Shown piece by piece: positions 56,286 to 64,000 of a stretch of DNA of 64,000 nt. The stretch is from assembly GCA_963746805.1 (NCBI GenBank), contig CAVVCQ010000008.1, positions 310,001 to 374,000 of the forward strand, read 5' to 3'. This stretch comes from DATHTC01 sp963746805 (GTDB lineage Bacteria; Actinomycetota; Thermoleophilia; Gaiellales; Gaiellaceae). A program made the translations under genes and the position numbers. A model generated the notes under the pieces. It was not told the DNA's origin. It saw only the letters and a program-made list of their open reading frames with translations, and did not search any database. Position 1 is the first letter of the stretch. The number at the start of each line of letters is the position of its first letter.

Positions 56286-57506
56286 ATGAAGGTGCTCCTC
56301 GTCGGCTCCGGAGGCCGCGAGCACGCGCTCGCCTGGGGCATCGCGCGGTCGCCGCGCCTGACGGAGCTCCATGCGGCGCCGGGCAACCCGGGGATCGCGC
56401 GGCTCGGCCACTGCCACCCCGTTCGGGCGGAGGACGGCGAGGGCCTGCTCGCGCTCGCGCGGAGCCTCGACGTCGACCTCGTCGTGGTCGGCCCCGAGGC
56501 GCCGCTGGTGGCAGGCGTCGGCGACGAGCTCCGCCACGCGGGCCTGGCCGTGTTCGGGCCGAGCTCCGCGGCCGCCCGGATCGAGGGCTCGAAGTCCTTC
56601 GCGAAGGACGTGATGGCGGCGGCCGGCGTCGCGACCGCGGACACGCTCGCCGTCGCCCGCGCGCCCTGCGTCCTCAAGGTCGACGGGCTCGCCGCCGGGA
56701 AGGGCGTGTTCGTGTGCCACACGCGTGAGGAGCTCGAGCGCGCGATGCAGGCCGTGGCCGCATTCGAGGGTCCGACCGTGATCGAGGAGCTGCTCGAGGG
56801 CGAGGAGGTCTCCGTCTTCGCGCTCGTCGACGGGAGCACGGTCGTGCCGCTCGCGCCGGCGCAGGACTTCAAGCGGCTCGAGGACGGCGACCGCGGCCCG
56901 AACACCGGCGGGATGGGCGCGTACTCACCCGTCCCCACCCTCTCCGACGAGTTCGCGGCCGAGGTCGCGGAGACCGTGCACCGTCCTGTGGTGGACGAGC
57001 TGGCCCGGCGCGGAACGCCGTTCGTCGGGCTCCTCTACGCCGGGCTCATGCTCACGGCGGATGGGCTGCGGGTGCTCGAGTTCAACTGCCGCTTCGGCGA
57101 TCCCGAGACGCAGGTGGTCGTGCCGCGCCTCGCCACCGACCTGCTCGAGGCGATCGCCGCGGCCGCCGGCGGCGAGCTCGCCGGAGTCGCACCTGCGGCA
57201 CGGGACGACGCGGCCGTTACGGTCGTGGCAGCGGCAGCGACCTATCCGGAGCGCGGCGACGCCGGCACGCCGATCGAAGGCGTCGAGGCGGCGGAGGCGG
57301 GCGGGGCACTCGTGTTCCACGCCGGGACGGCGAGCCGCGACGGCGCCCTGGTCACGAACGGGGGTCGCGTGCTCACGGTCACGGGCCTCGGCCCGACGGT
57401 CGGCGACGCGCGTGAACGGGCCTACGAGGCGCTCGGGCGCATATCGTTCGCCGGGATGCGGTTCCGCACCGACATCGCCGCGGAGGCCGCACGTGTCCGA
57501 GCCTGA
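56286..57506 (+). CDS. purD: Phosphoribosylamine-glycine ligase (GAR synthetase)
   Basis: 406 residues, ATP-grasp enzyme joining glycine to phosphoribosylamine. MKVLLVGSGGREHALAWGIA, the ATP-binding VLKVDGLAAGKGVFV, DFKRLEDGDRGPNTGGMGAY and FNCRFGDPETQVVVPRL are diagnostic. ATG 56286. The stop lies inside the start region of purE (14-base overlap). Confidence 0.97.
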   Translation: MKVLLVGSGGREHALAWGIARSPRLTELHAAPGNPGIARLGHCHPVRAEDGEGLLALARSLDVDLVVVGPEAPLVAGVGDELRHAGLAVFGPSSAAARIEGSKSFAKDVMAAAGVATADTLAVARAPCVLKVDGLAAGKGVFVCHTREELERAMQAVAAFEGPTVIEELLEGEEVSVFALVDGSTVVPLAPAQDFKRLEDGDRGPNTGGMGAYSPVPTLSDEFAAEVAETVHRPVVDELARRGTPFVGLLYAGLMLTADGLRVLEFNCRFGDPETQVVVPRLATDLLEAIAAAAGGELAGVAPAARDDAAVTVVAAAATYPERGDAGTPIEGVEAAEAGGALVFHAGTASRDGALVTNGGRVLTVTGLGPTVGDARERAYEALGRISFAGMRFRTDIAAEAARVRA

Positions 57507-57909
57507 CGGGCCGCTCGTCGGCATCCTCGTCGGCTCGGAGTCCGACCGGGAGCGGATGCAGGGCGCGATGGACGAGCTCGACGCGCGCGGGATCGCGTGG
57601 GAGTTCGACGTCCGCTCCGCGCATCGGACCCCGGATGCGGTCGCCGAGTACGCGCGGACGGCGCGGGAGCGCGGGCTGCGCGTGCTCATCTGCGGAGCGG
57701 GGCTCGCGGCGGCGCTGCCCGGCGCGGTCGCGGCGCACACCGACCTGCCGGTGATCGGCGTCCCGCTGCGCTCGTCGCTGTCCGTGCTGGACGGCCTCGA
57801 CGCGCTGCTCGCGATCGCGCAGATGCCGCCCGGCGTGCCCGTCGCGGCGGTCGGCGTCGACAACGCGAAGAACGCAGGCGTCCTGGCCGCGCGCGTCCTC
57901 GGCGCCTGA
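57493..57909 (+). CDS. purE: PurE, N5-carboxyaminoimidazole ribonucleotide mutase
   Basis: 138 residues, somewhat short but complete: VGILVGSESDRERMQGAMDE, FDVRSAHRTPDAV, CGAGLAAALPGAVAAHT, VIGVPLRS and VGVDNAKNAGVLAARVL. Interconverts N5-CAIR and CAIR. The normal partner purK is not in the window. GTG start overlaps purD. Confidence 0.93.
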   Translation: MSEPDGPLVGILVGSESDRERMQGAMDELDARGIAWEFDVRSAHRTPDAVAEYARTARERGLRVLICGAGLAAALPGAVAAHTDLPVIGVPLRSSLSVLDGLDALLAIAQMPPGVPVAAVGVDNAKNAGVLAARVLGA

Positions 57910-58643
57910 GGCCGACGCCGGATACGGCGCTCCGCGACCGCGTTCACGACCACGTGCTTGCGCTCGCGGAGCGCGACGAGCGGGTCGTCGCGGCCGCGGT
58001 GATCGGCTCGCTCGCCCTCGGCGAGGGCGACGACTGGTCGGATCTCGACTTCACGTTCGGGCTCGCCGACGACGCCTCGAAGCCGGACGTGCTCGCGGAT
58101 TGGACGCGGGAACTCGCCGACGCGTTCGGCGCCGTCCCGCTGCTCGACCTGGACGCGGGCGAGCTGACCTATCGCGTCTTCCTCCTCCCGGGCTGGCTAC
58201 AGCTCGATCTGTCGTTCGGTGTCGGGAGCACCGTCCGGGCACGCGACGCGTTCCGCCCGCTCTTCGGCCCGTCGCGCGTGCGGGCCGTCCCGCCGGAATC
58301 GGCCGAGCAGCTCTTCGGCTGGGCCGTCCTCTACGCCCGGCACGCGCTCGTCGCAATCGAACGCGGGCAGCCATGGCACGCCGAGTACTCCGTAAGCGGC
58401 GTTCGCGACCATGCGCTCACGCTGGCGTGCCTCCGGCGCGGGCTGCCGACCGCCTACGGCAAGGGATTCGACCGGCTCCCGGCAGACGTGCTCAGGCGCT
58501 TCGACGATGCGCTCGTGCGCTCGATCGAGCCGGCGGAGCTCGTTCGCGCGCTCGCCGTCGCCGTGACCGGGCTGCTCACGGAGGCGACCGACGCCGGCCC
58601 ACCACAGGTCGAGGCGCAGCTCCGCGGGCTGATGAGCCCCTAG
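57906..58643 (+). CDS. Nucleotidyltransferase-superfamily protein
   Basis: 245 residues. The pol-beta-fold start VVAAAVIGSLALGEGDDWSD then LDF gives GSxxxGxxDxSDxD-type catalytic residues of aminoglycoside- and CCA-type nucleotidyltransferases; a helical C-terminal half follows (YARHALVAIERGQPWHAEYS). No ATG or GTG precedes the core; CTG 57906 overlapping the purE stop (CTGA) is the best start, otherwise GTG 57953. Substrate unknown. Confidence 0.75.
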   Translation: MRPTPDTALRDRVHDHVLALAERDERVVAAAVIGSLALGEGDDWSDLDFTFGLADDASKPDVLADWTRELADAFGAVPLLDLDAGELTYRVFLLPGWLQLDLSFGVGSTVRARDAFRPLFGPSRVRAVPPESAEQLFGWAVLYARHALVAIERGQPWHAEYSVSGVRDHALTLACLRRGLPTAYGKGFDRLPADVLRRFDDALVRSIEPAELVRALAVAVTGLLTEATDAGPPQVEAQLRGLMSP

Positions 58644-59275
58644 CCCGGGAAGCGCGGGTCGTCCCGGAGCGACTCGAGCTCCTCGTCCGTCCGCGCGTAC
58701 TCGGCAGTCTTCGGATCGGCGGCGACCGCGCGCTCGAGGGCGCCGAGCGCCTCGTCGCGCCGGCCCGCACGTGCGTGAAGGCAGGCGAGCTCGTAGTGAA
58801 TGAGCCCGTGGTCGGGATGCTCTTCGAGGCCGGCCGACGCGATCCGGATCGCCTCGTCCCAGTCCTCGCGCGCCCGCGCCGGCTGCGTCGCGAACCACGA
58901 CTCCCAGGGCGAGGTCGGGAACGCGTTCCCCGGCGGCGCGCCGATCACGAGCGCGGTGGTGCCGTCCTCGACCGCGACCGCCTCCCGCTTGTCGCCGAGC
59001 TCCGGTACGAACACGAGCGTTCCTGCGGGGGCGTCGATCTCCTCGCCCGCAACGGTGAAGCGCGCCTGCCCTGCGATGACGACGTAGAGCTCCTCATGCG
59101 CCCCTGCCCCCGACCCGGTCTCGTCGTGCCGCTCGATTAGCTCCTCGCCGGCGTCGGCGCTGTAGCCGTTGATCCCGAACGCACGCACGCCGAGCACGCG
59201 CCGGATCGGCCGCCAGTGGACGCCGGCGACGTCGATGCGCTCGAGCTCGTCGATGCGGGCGACACGCGCTGCCAC
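58640..59275 (-). CDS. Cupin domain protein with C-terminal TPR
   Basis: 211 residues. A cupin barrel (GAGAHEELYVVIAGQARFTV, APAGTLVFVPELGDKREAVA) is joined to two tetratricopeptide repeats (DWDEAIRIASAGLEEHPDHG, YELACLHARAGRRDEALGAL). No enzyme specificity is apparent. GTG 59275. Ends overlapping the nucleotidyltransferase stop by four bases. Confidence 0.85.
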   Translation of the reverse strand: MAARVARIDELERIDVAGVHWRPIRRVLGVRAFGINGYSADAGEELIERHDETGSGAGAHEELYVVIAGQARFTVAGEEIDAPAGTLVFVPELGDKREAVAVEDGTTALVIGAPPGNAFPTSPWESWFATQPARAREDWDEAIRIASAGLEEHPDHGLIHYELACLHARAGRRDEALGALERAVAADPKTAEYARTDEELESLRDDPRFPG

Positions 59276-59285
59276 GAGCCGGATC

Positions 59286-60335
59286 CTAGGAGATGACGAC
59301 GGGCACGCGGTGCACCGCGTTGTTCGCATAGCCGCCCACGTTCCACGGCGGCTCGAGCGGCTGCTCGTTGCCGGCGTCGTCCCGCGCGCGGCAGCATAGG
59401 ACGTGCTCGCCCGGCGTCGCGTCCCACTCGGCCGTCCAACGACGCCACGCCCAGCGGGAGCCGAGGTCGTCCTCCACCGAGGCGTCCCACCACGACGCGC
59501 CGCCGTCCGCGCTCACCTCGACGGCCGTGACCGTGCCCTGCCCGGACCAGGCCCGGCCCTCGAGCGGCACCGTCCCGGCCGGGAGGTGCCGCACGCGCGT
59601 GTGGAAGTCCGGCTCGCCCGGCGGGACGAGCAGCGAGCGCGGCGCCATCCGCGTCACCGGCGCGCCCTCGTCGTCCTCGCTCGCGCGGAGCCGGTACCCG
59701 GTCACCTGCTGGTAGCCGTCGAAGGCACGGTCGAGCACGTCGATTCGCGCGAGCCACTTCACGTTCGTCATCCCGTACCAGCCGGGAACGACGAGCCGGA
59801 GCGGGAAGCCGTGCTGCGGCAGGAGCGGGACGCCGTTCATCTCGTAGGCGAGCACCGCGTCCGAGGCGAGCGCCTCGGCGAGCGGCAGCGCCCGCGCGTA
59901 GCGCTGCTCGACCCCGCCCTCGACGCCGCCGTCGAGGCCGGTGAACGCGACGTCGACCGCGTCGCCGAGCGGCTCCGCCTCGTCGAGGAGCGCCGCGAGC
60001 GGGACGCCGCGCCAGCGCGCCGTCCCGACCGCCTCGACGAGCCACGGCTGCGAGAACGGCCGGGGGTCGAGCTTGGCGCGGCCGTTGCCGGCGCACTCCA
60101 TCGTCACCGTCAGCTCGACGGCCGGCCGCGCGCGCAGCTCGTCGAGCGCCAGCGACAACGGCCGCTCGACCCGCCCGCCGAGCTCGAGCCGCCACGCGTC
60201 GGCGTCGACGAGCGGGATGTCGTAGTGGACGAGCAGGTAGTGCAGCCCGAGCGGCGTCACCGGCCAGCGCAGCGCCTCGAGCGGCATCCCGTGGTTGCGC
60301 GTCGCGAGCTGGAGCTCCTCGAGGCTGATGCCCAC
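59286..60335 (-). CDS. Sulfite-oxidase-family molybdopterin enzyme
   Basis: 349 residues. Molybdopterin-binding domain with VTMECAGNGRAKLDPRPF (Cys ligand of Mo), FPLRLVVPGWYGMTNVKWLA, then a C-terminal immunoglobulin-like dimerisation domain (VTAVEVSADGGASWWDASVE). No signal peptide or heme domain, so it is a plant- or bacterial-type cytosolic member; sulfite is the likely but unproven substrate. It lies 11 bases from the cupin-TPR gene on the same strand. Confidence 0.9.
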   Translation of the reverse strand: MGISLEELQLATRNHGMPLEALRWPVTPLGLHYLLVHYDIPLVDADAWRLELGGRVERPLSLALDELRARPAVELTVTMECAGNGRAKLDPRPFSQPWLVEAVGTARWRGVPLAALLDEAEPLGDAVDVAFTGLDGGVEGGVEQRYARALPLAEALASDAVLAYEMNGVPLLPQHGFPLRLVVPGWYGMTNVKWLARIDVLDRAFDGYQQVTGYRLRASEDDEGAPVTRMAPRSLLVPPGEPDFHTRVRHLPAGTVPLEGRAWSGQGTVTAVEVSADGGASWWDASVEDDLGSRWAWRRWTAEWDATPGEHVLCCRARDDAGNEQPLEPPWNVGGYANNAVHRVPVVIS

Positions 60336-60378
60336 GCGACGAGGATAGGCCGTCGGGGAGCGCGGATACCATCGGCCC

Positions 60379-61695
60379 GTGATCCCTCGCTACTCGCGGC
60401 CCGAGATGGCCGGCGTCTGGTCGGACGAGGGGAAGCTGGCGCGCTGGCTGGACGTGGAGCTCGCCGCGCTCGACGGCTGGGCCGAGGTCGGCGTCGTCCC
60501 GGCCGGAGCGGTCGAGCGGATCCGCGCGACGGCCGTGCCGCCCGACCCGGCGCGCGTGGCCGAGCTCGAGGCCGTGCTCCACCACGACACGGCCGCCTTC
60601 GTCGACGCAGTCGCCGAGCAGCTCGGCGAGGAGGGGCGCTGGTTCCACTACGGCCTCACGTCGTCGGACGTGGTCGACACCGCGCTCTCGCTCCAGCTCC
60701 AGGCCGCCGGCGAGCTCGTGCTCGACGGGCTCGACCGCGCCTTCGCGGCCGTCGTGGCGCGTGCCCGCGAGCACCGGGACACGCTCTGCATCGGGCGCAC
60801 CCACGGCGTCCACGCCGAGCCGACGACCTTCGGCCTCAAGCTCGCGGGCTGGGCGTTCGAGCTCGACCGGCGGCGGACGCAGCTGCGCGCCGCGCTCGAG
60901 ACCTGCCGCGTCGGAAAGCTCTCCGGCGCCGTCGGCCAGTACGCCGCGATCGACCCGGAGGTCGAGCGGGTGGCCTGCGAGCGCCTCGGGCTCGAGCCGG
61001 CGCCGACCTCGACCCAGATCCTCCAGCGCGACCGGCACGCGGAGCTCATGACGGCCCTCGCCGTCCTCGCCTCCTCGCTCGATGCCTTCGCGCTCGAGGT
61101 GCGCCACCTCGCGCGGACGGAGGTACGCGAGGTCGAGGAGCCGTTCGGCCGCGGCCAGAAGGGCTCGTCCGCGATGCCGCACAAGCGCAACCCGGTCGTC
61201 GCCGAGCGCATCTGCGGCCTCGCCCGCGTCGTGCGCGGCTACGCCCTCGTCGCGCTCGAGAACCAGCCGCTCTGGCACGAGCGCGACATCTCGCACTCGT
61301 CGGCCGAGCGTGTCGCGATCCCCGACGCGTTCCTCGCCGTCGACTACATGCTCGACCGCTTTGCCTGGCTCGTCGAGGGTCTGCGCGTGTTCCCGGAGCG
61401 GATGCGCCGCAACCTGGACGCCTCGCACGGCCTCTTCTTCTCGCAGCGCCTGCTGCTCGCGCTCGTCGAAGGCGGGCTCGCGCGCGACGAGGCGTACCGG
61501 CTCGTGCAGGCGCACGCCATGCACGCGTGGGAGGAGGAGCGGAGCTTCCCCGACCTCGTTCGCGCCGACGCGGCAATCGCCGGCCGCGTCGACCTCGTCG
61601 CCGTCTTCGACCTCACCGCCTACACCCGTCACGTCGACACGGTGTTCGAGCGCCTCGACGCGCTCGTCCGCCGGGAGGAGCCCGCCCATGTCTGA
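60379..61695 (+). CDS. purB: Adenylosuccinate lyase
   Basis: 438 residues. Splits adenylosuccinate and SAICAR. FHYGLTSSDVVDTALSLQL, CIGRTHGVHAEPTTFGLKLA and the signature GSSAMPHKRNPVVAERI, plus the acid/base region ERDISHSSAERV, are complete. GTG 60379. Overlaps purC by eight bases. Confidence 0.97.
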   Translation: MIPRYSRPEMAGVWSDEGKLARWLDVELAALDGWAEVGVVPAGAVERIRATAVPPDPARVAELEAVLHHDTAAFVDAVAEQLGEEGRWFHYGLTSSDVVDTALSLQLQAAGELVLDGLDRAFAAVVARAREHRDTLCIGRTHGVHAEPTTFGLKLAGWAFELDRRRTQLRAALETCRVGKLSGAVGQYAAIDPEVERVACERLGLEPAPTSTQILQRDRHAELMTALAVLASSLDAFALEVRHLARTEVREVEEPFGRGQKGSSAMPHKRNPVVAERICGLARVVRGYALVALENQPLWHERDISHSSAERVAIPDAFLAVDYMLDRFAWLVEGLRVFPERMRRNLDASHGLFFSQRLLLALVEGGLARDEAYRLVQAHAMHAWEEERSFPDLVRADAAIAGRVDLVAVFDLTAYTRHVDTVFERLDALVRREEPAHV

Positions 61696-62551
61696 AGCCG
61701 CGACCCACGTCGCCTCGGGAAAGGTCCGCGAGATCTACGCACTCGACGAGGAACGCCTCCTGCTCGTCGCGAGCGACCGGATCTCGACCTTCGACGTCGT
61801 CCTGCCGACCGACATCCCCGACAAGGGGCGCGTGCTCACCGGCCTGTCCGCGTTCTGGTTCGCGCGGACGAGCGAGCTCGTGCCGAACCACCTCCTGCAG
61901 CTGCGGGCGGACGGCCGCTCGATGGAGTGCCGGCGGCTCGACATGCTCCCGATCGAGTGCGTCGTGCGCGGCTACCTCACCGGCTCCGGCTGGAAGGACT
62001 ACCTCGCGACCGGCGAGGTCTGCGGGCACCGGCTGCCGCAGGGGCTCGTCGAGTCGCAGGAGCTGCCCGAGCCGATCTTCACGCCGGCGACGAAGGCGCA
62101 CACGGGCCACGACGAGAACATCACGCGCGAGCAGGCCGCCGAGCTCGTCGGCGCCGACCTGTTCGCCGAGGCGGAGCGCATCTCGCTCGCGCTCTACCGC
62201 TACGGCGCCGACTGGGCGGCGACGCGCGGGATCATCCTCGCCGATACGAAGTTCGAGCTCGGCCTCGGCCCGGAGGGCACGCTCGTCCTCGGCGACGAGG
62301 CGCTGACGCCGGACTCGTCGCGCTTCTGGCCGGCCGACGGCTACGAGGCGGGCCGCGGGCAGCCGTCGTTCGACAAGCAGTTCGTGCGGGACTACTGCGA
62401 GTCGCTCGGCTGGGACAAGACCGCGCCGGGGCCCGAGTTGCCGGACGACGTCGTGGCCGGGACCAGAGCGCGCTACGTCGAGGCGTTCGAGCGCCTGACC
62501 GGGATCGCGTTCGACGACTACCTCGCCGACCCGGAGGTGGTCGCACGGTGA
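61688..62551 (+). CDS. purC: SAICAR synthase
   Basis: 287 residues. GKVREIYALDEERLLLVASD, ISTFDVVLPTDIPDKGRVLT, ECVVRGYLTGSGWKDY and ILADTKFELGL are diagnostic for phosphoribosylaminoimidazole-succinocarboxamide synthase. ATG 61688. Starts within purB and overlaps purS by four bases. Confidence 0.97.
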   Translation: MSEAATHVASGKVREIYALDEERLLLVASDRISTFDVVLPTDIPDKGRVLTGLSAFWFARTSELVPNHLLQLRADGRSMECRRLDMLPIECVVRGYLTGSGWKDYLATGEVCGHRLPQGLVESQELPEPIFTPATKAHTGHDENITREQAAELVGADLFAEAERISLALYRYGADWAATRGIILADTKFELGLGPEGTLVLGDEALTPDSSRFWPADGYEAGRGQPSFDKQFVRDYCESLGWDKTAPGPELPDDVVAGTRARYVEAFERLTGIAFDDYLADPEVVAR

Positions 62552-62787
62552 GGGCAACGGTGCTCGTGCGTCCGAAGGACGGGATCCTCGACCCGCAGGG
62601 GGAGGCGGTGCGGACGGCCCTCGACCACCTCGGGTTCGAGGCCTCGGAGGCGCGCGTCGGGCGCGTGATCGACCTCGAGTTCCCCGGACGCAGCGCGGAC
62701 GACGCGCGCCGCGAGCTCGAGCGGATGTGCGAGGAGCTGCTCGCGAACCCGCTGATCGAGAGCTACGAGATCGAGGTGCACGCGTGA
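62548..62787 (+). CDS. purS: PurS, FGAM synthase small subunit
   Basis: 79 residues: VLVRPKDGILDPQGEAVRTA and VGRVIDLEF, with a C-terminal helix CEELLANPLIESYEIEV. PurS bridges PurQ and PurL in the three-protein synthase of Gram-positive bacteria. GTG start overlaps the purC stop and its stop overlaps purQ (GTGA). Confidence 0.95.
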   Translation: MRATVLVRPKDGILDPQGEAVRTALDHLGFEASEARVGRVIDLEFPGRSADDARRELERMCEELLANPLIESYEIEVHA

Positions 62788-63497
62788 CGGTCGCGCCGCA
62801 GCCCGAGCGGCGGCCGCGGGTCGCGGTGCTCGTCTTCCCCGGCTCGAACGACGACCGCGACGCGGCCTGGGCACTCGGCGCGCTCGGCGCGGAGGCCGTC
62901 ATGGTCTGGCACGCGGACGAGCGGCTGCCGGAGGTCGAGGGCGTGCTGCTCCCCGGCGGCTTCTCCTACGGCGACTACCTCCGCTGCGGCGCGATTGCGC
63001 GGTTCGCACCGGTGATGGCCGACGTCCGGCGGTTCGCGGACGAGGGCGGGCCGGTGCTCGGGATCTGCAACGGCTTCCAGATCCTCTGTGAGGCCGGGCT
63101 GCTGCCGGGCGTCCTGCGCCCGAACGCGTCGCTGTCGTTCGTCTGCCGGGACGTGGCCGTGAAGGTCGAGCGGGCCGACCTCGCCATCACGAGCCGCTGC
63201 GCCGAAGGGCAGGTGCTGACGATCCCGATCAAGTGCGGCGAGGGTGCGTGGTACGCGGACGAGGCTCTCGTCGAGGCGCTCGAGTGGGCGGGCCAGATCG
63301 TCTTCCGTTACGCCGGCGAGAACCCGACGGGCGCGATCGGCGCGGTCGCGGGGGTCTGCAATGCCGGCGGGAACGTGGTCGGGCTCATGCCCCACCCGGA
63401 GCACGCCGTCGACCCGATGCTCGGCTCCGGCGACGGCGGGCTGCTGCTGGCCGGGCTCGTGGACGCGGCGACGGCGCGACTGCTCGTCGCGGCCTAG
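62784..63497 (+). CDS. purQ: PurQ, FGAM synthase glutaminase subunit
   Basis: 237 residues. Class I amidotransferase: VLVFPGSNDDRDAAWALGAL, LLPGGFSYGDYLRCGAIAR, nucleophile VLGICNGFQILCEAGLLPG and catalytic His/Glu in LMPHPEHAVD. Supplies ammonia to PurL, which is not the next gene here. GTG 62784. Confidence 0.96.
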   Translation: MTVAPQPERRPRVAVLVFPGSNDDRDAAWALGALGAEAVMVWHADERLPEVEGVLLPGGFSYGDYLRCGAIARFAPVMADVRRFADEGGPVLGICNGFQILCEAGLLPGVLRPNASLSFVCRDVAVKVERADLAITSRCAEGQVLTIPIKCGEGAWYADEALVEALEWAGQIVFRYAGENPTGAIGAVAGVCNAGGNVVGLMPHPEHAVDPMLGSGDGGLLLAGLVDAATARLLVAA

Positions 63498-63649
63498 TCG
63501 GGCCGCTTCTCGCGCGCCTCTCCGCGGCGCCGCGCGGCGATGCGAGCCTCGCCCTCCGCGATGAGCGCGTGCGCCTGCTCGAGCGTCCGCCGCGCTCGGT
63601 CGCGAATCGCCGCCCCCTCGGGGTCAGGCCTCTTCCGCTTCCTCGCCAT
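63494..63649 (-). CDS. Very small basic protein (51 aa)
   Basis: ATG 63649; sequence begins MARKRKRPDPEGAAIRDRA and continues as an Arg/Glu/Ala helix (LEQAHALIAEGEARIAARR). It overlaps the 3' end of the 39-residue frame upstream and the purQ stop. No family. Helical amphipathic pattern and position in a chain of short minus-strand genes make it plausible. Confidence 0.5.
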   Translation of the reverse strand: MARKRKRPDPEGAAIRDRARRTLEQAHALIAEGEARIAARRRGEAREKRPD

Positions 63650-63743
63650 CGTCGTCCTCCAGCAGATAGTCGATGTGACGGACCACGTCGAGGATATCCG
63701 CCAGGAGCTTCAGCGCCGTCAGCGCGGCCTCGTCCTCGATCAG
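63624..63743 (-). CDS. Very small acidic protein (39 aa), CTG start
   Basis: LIEDEAALTALKLLADILDV then VRHIDYLLEDDDGEEAEEA: a helix followed by an acidic tail. The only in-frame start after the upstream gene is a CTG overlapping that gene's TGA (CTGA), as at 6277 and 57906. It overlaps the next small frame by 26 bases. Confidence 0.4.
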   Translation of the reverse strand: MIEDEAALTALKLLADILDVVRHIDYLLEDDDGEEAEEA

Positions 63744-64000
63744 CTCCCGTTCCAGCCCAGCGCCTCCTGCAGCGCCGGGTGCTCGCCGAGCGCCGCGCGG
63801 AGCTTCTCCAGGTCGCGCAGCCGGAGCGTCACCGGCCCGCGGCGCGCGGTGCCGTCGGTCGTGTACGCGATGCGGACGAGCCGCTCGCCCTTCTCCGTCT
63901 CGAGCAGCTCGAACACGCTCGCGAACCGCCGCTCACCGGCTCGCTGCGGGACGCTCAGCCGCTCGACGAGGCTCGCCGGGCCCCAGGGTGTCGCCGCCTT
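63740..64000 (-). CDS. Hypothetical protein, C-terminal fragment
   Basis: The last 86 codons of a gene that enters from the right edge. FASVFELLETEKGERLVRIA, YTTDGTARRGPVTLRLRDLE and KLRAALGEHPALQEALGW form a beta hairpin plus helix. Family not recognised. Confidence 0.6.
   Translation of the reverse strand, partial: KAATPWGPASLVERLSVPQRAGERRFASVFELLETEKGERLVRIAYTTDGTARRGPVTLRLRDLEKLRAALGEHPALQEALGWNGS

Overview
The window is very GC-rich with dense, often overlapping genes and many GTG starts. It carries SOS boxes of the Gram-positive/actinobacterial type (CGAAC-N4-GTTCG), a USP/CtpF-like pair known from mycobacteria, the PurS/PurQ form of purine synthesis and selenocysteine machinery. This points to an actinobacterium, and by inference to the class Thermoleophilia (Gaiellales/Solirubrobacterales). 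The sequence carries single-base indels that break otherwise well-conserved genes, so it is probably a draft or metagenomic assembly with indel errors. About fourteen are scattered over the first 48 kb, and many more sit in one giant gene at 33.9-37.3 kb.

Layout. 1-8 kb: a peptide ABC transporter start, a sigma-70 factor, topoisomerase III, a PlsC-like acyltransferase, a stand-alone 5'-3' exonuclease and a histone-deacetylase-family enzyme. 8-16 kb: a divergent NarL-type two-component pair, an esterase, a P-type cation ATPase with a universal stress protein, and an ArsR/SRPBCC pair. 16-25 kb: lipoproteins and a Liv-type amino-acid ABC system whose permease and ATPase are fused, then a ribbon-helix-helix domain reading in frame into a membrane-anchored BNR propeller. 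25-32 kb: RNase P RNA, YdeI-like protein, LexA, tRNA-Leu(GAG), SecG, a glycosyltransferase, a LysE exporter, a methylmalonyl-CoA-mutase-family subunit and a MoaD-MoaE fusion.

32-38 kb: a disrupted BTAD/cyclase/AAA/TPR/substrate-binding-protein gene, an M50 peptidase and a LOG-family protein. 39-46 kb: a VanW protein, selA-selB, a lone receiver domain, a secreted beta-helix protein and tRNA-Sec(UCA). 46-54 kb: a repeat-rich membrane protein, a GH13 glucosidase, the rpsF-ssb-rpsR-rplI-dnaB replication/ribosome cluster and purA. 54-64 kb: purD, purE, purB, purC, purS and purQ, interleaved with a nucleotidyltransferase, a cupin-TPR protein and a sulfite-oxidase-family molybdoenzyme.

Genes that belong together. 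SelA, SelB and tRNA-Sec make up most of a UGA-recoding system; SelD is not here. LexA has a perfect operator before its own gene, and two more perfect matches lie before ssb and dnaB, suggesting that SOS control reaches replication genes. The dnaB leader also holds a cluster of DnaA-box-like sites. MoaD-MoaE would supply molybdopterin used by enzymes such as the sulfite-oxidase homologue. The pur genes cover many, but not all, steps from PRA to AMP; purL, purK, purF, purM, purN and purH are absent from the window.
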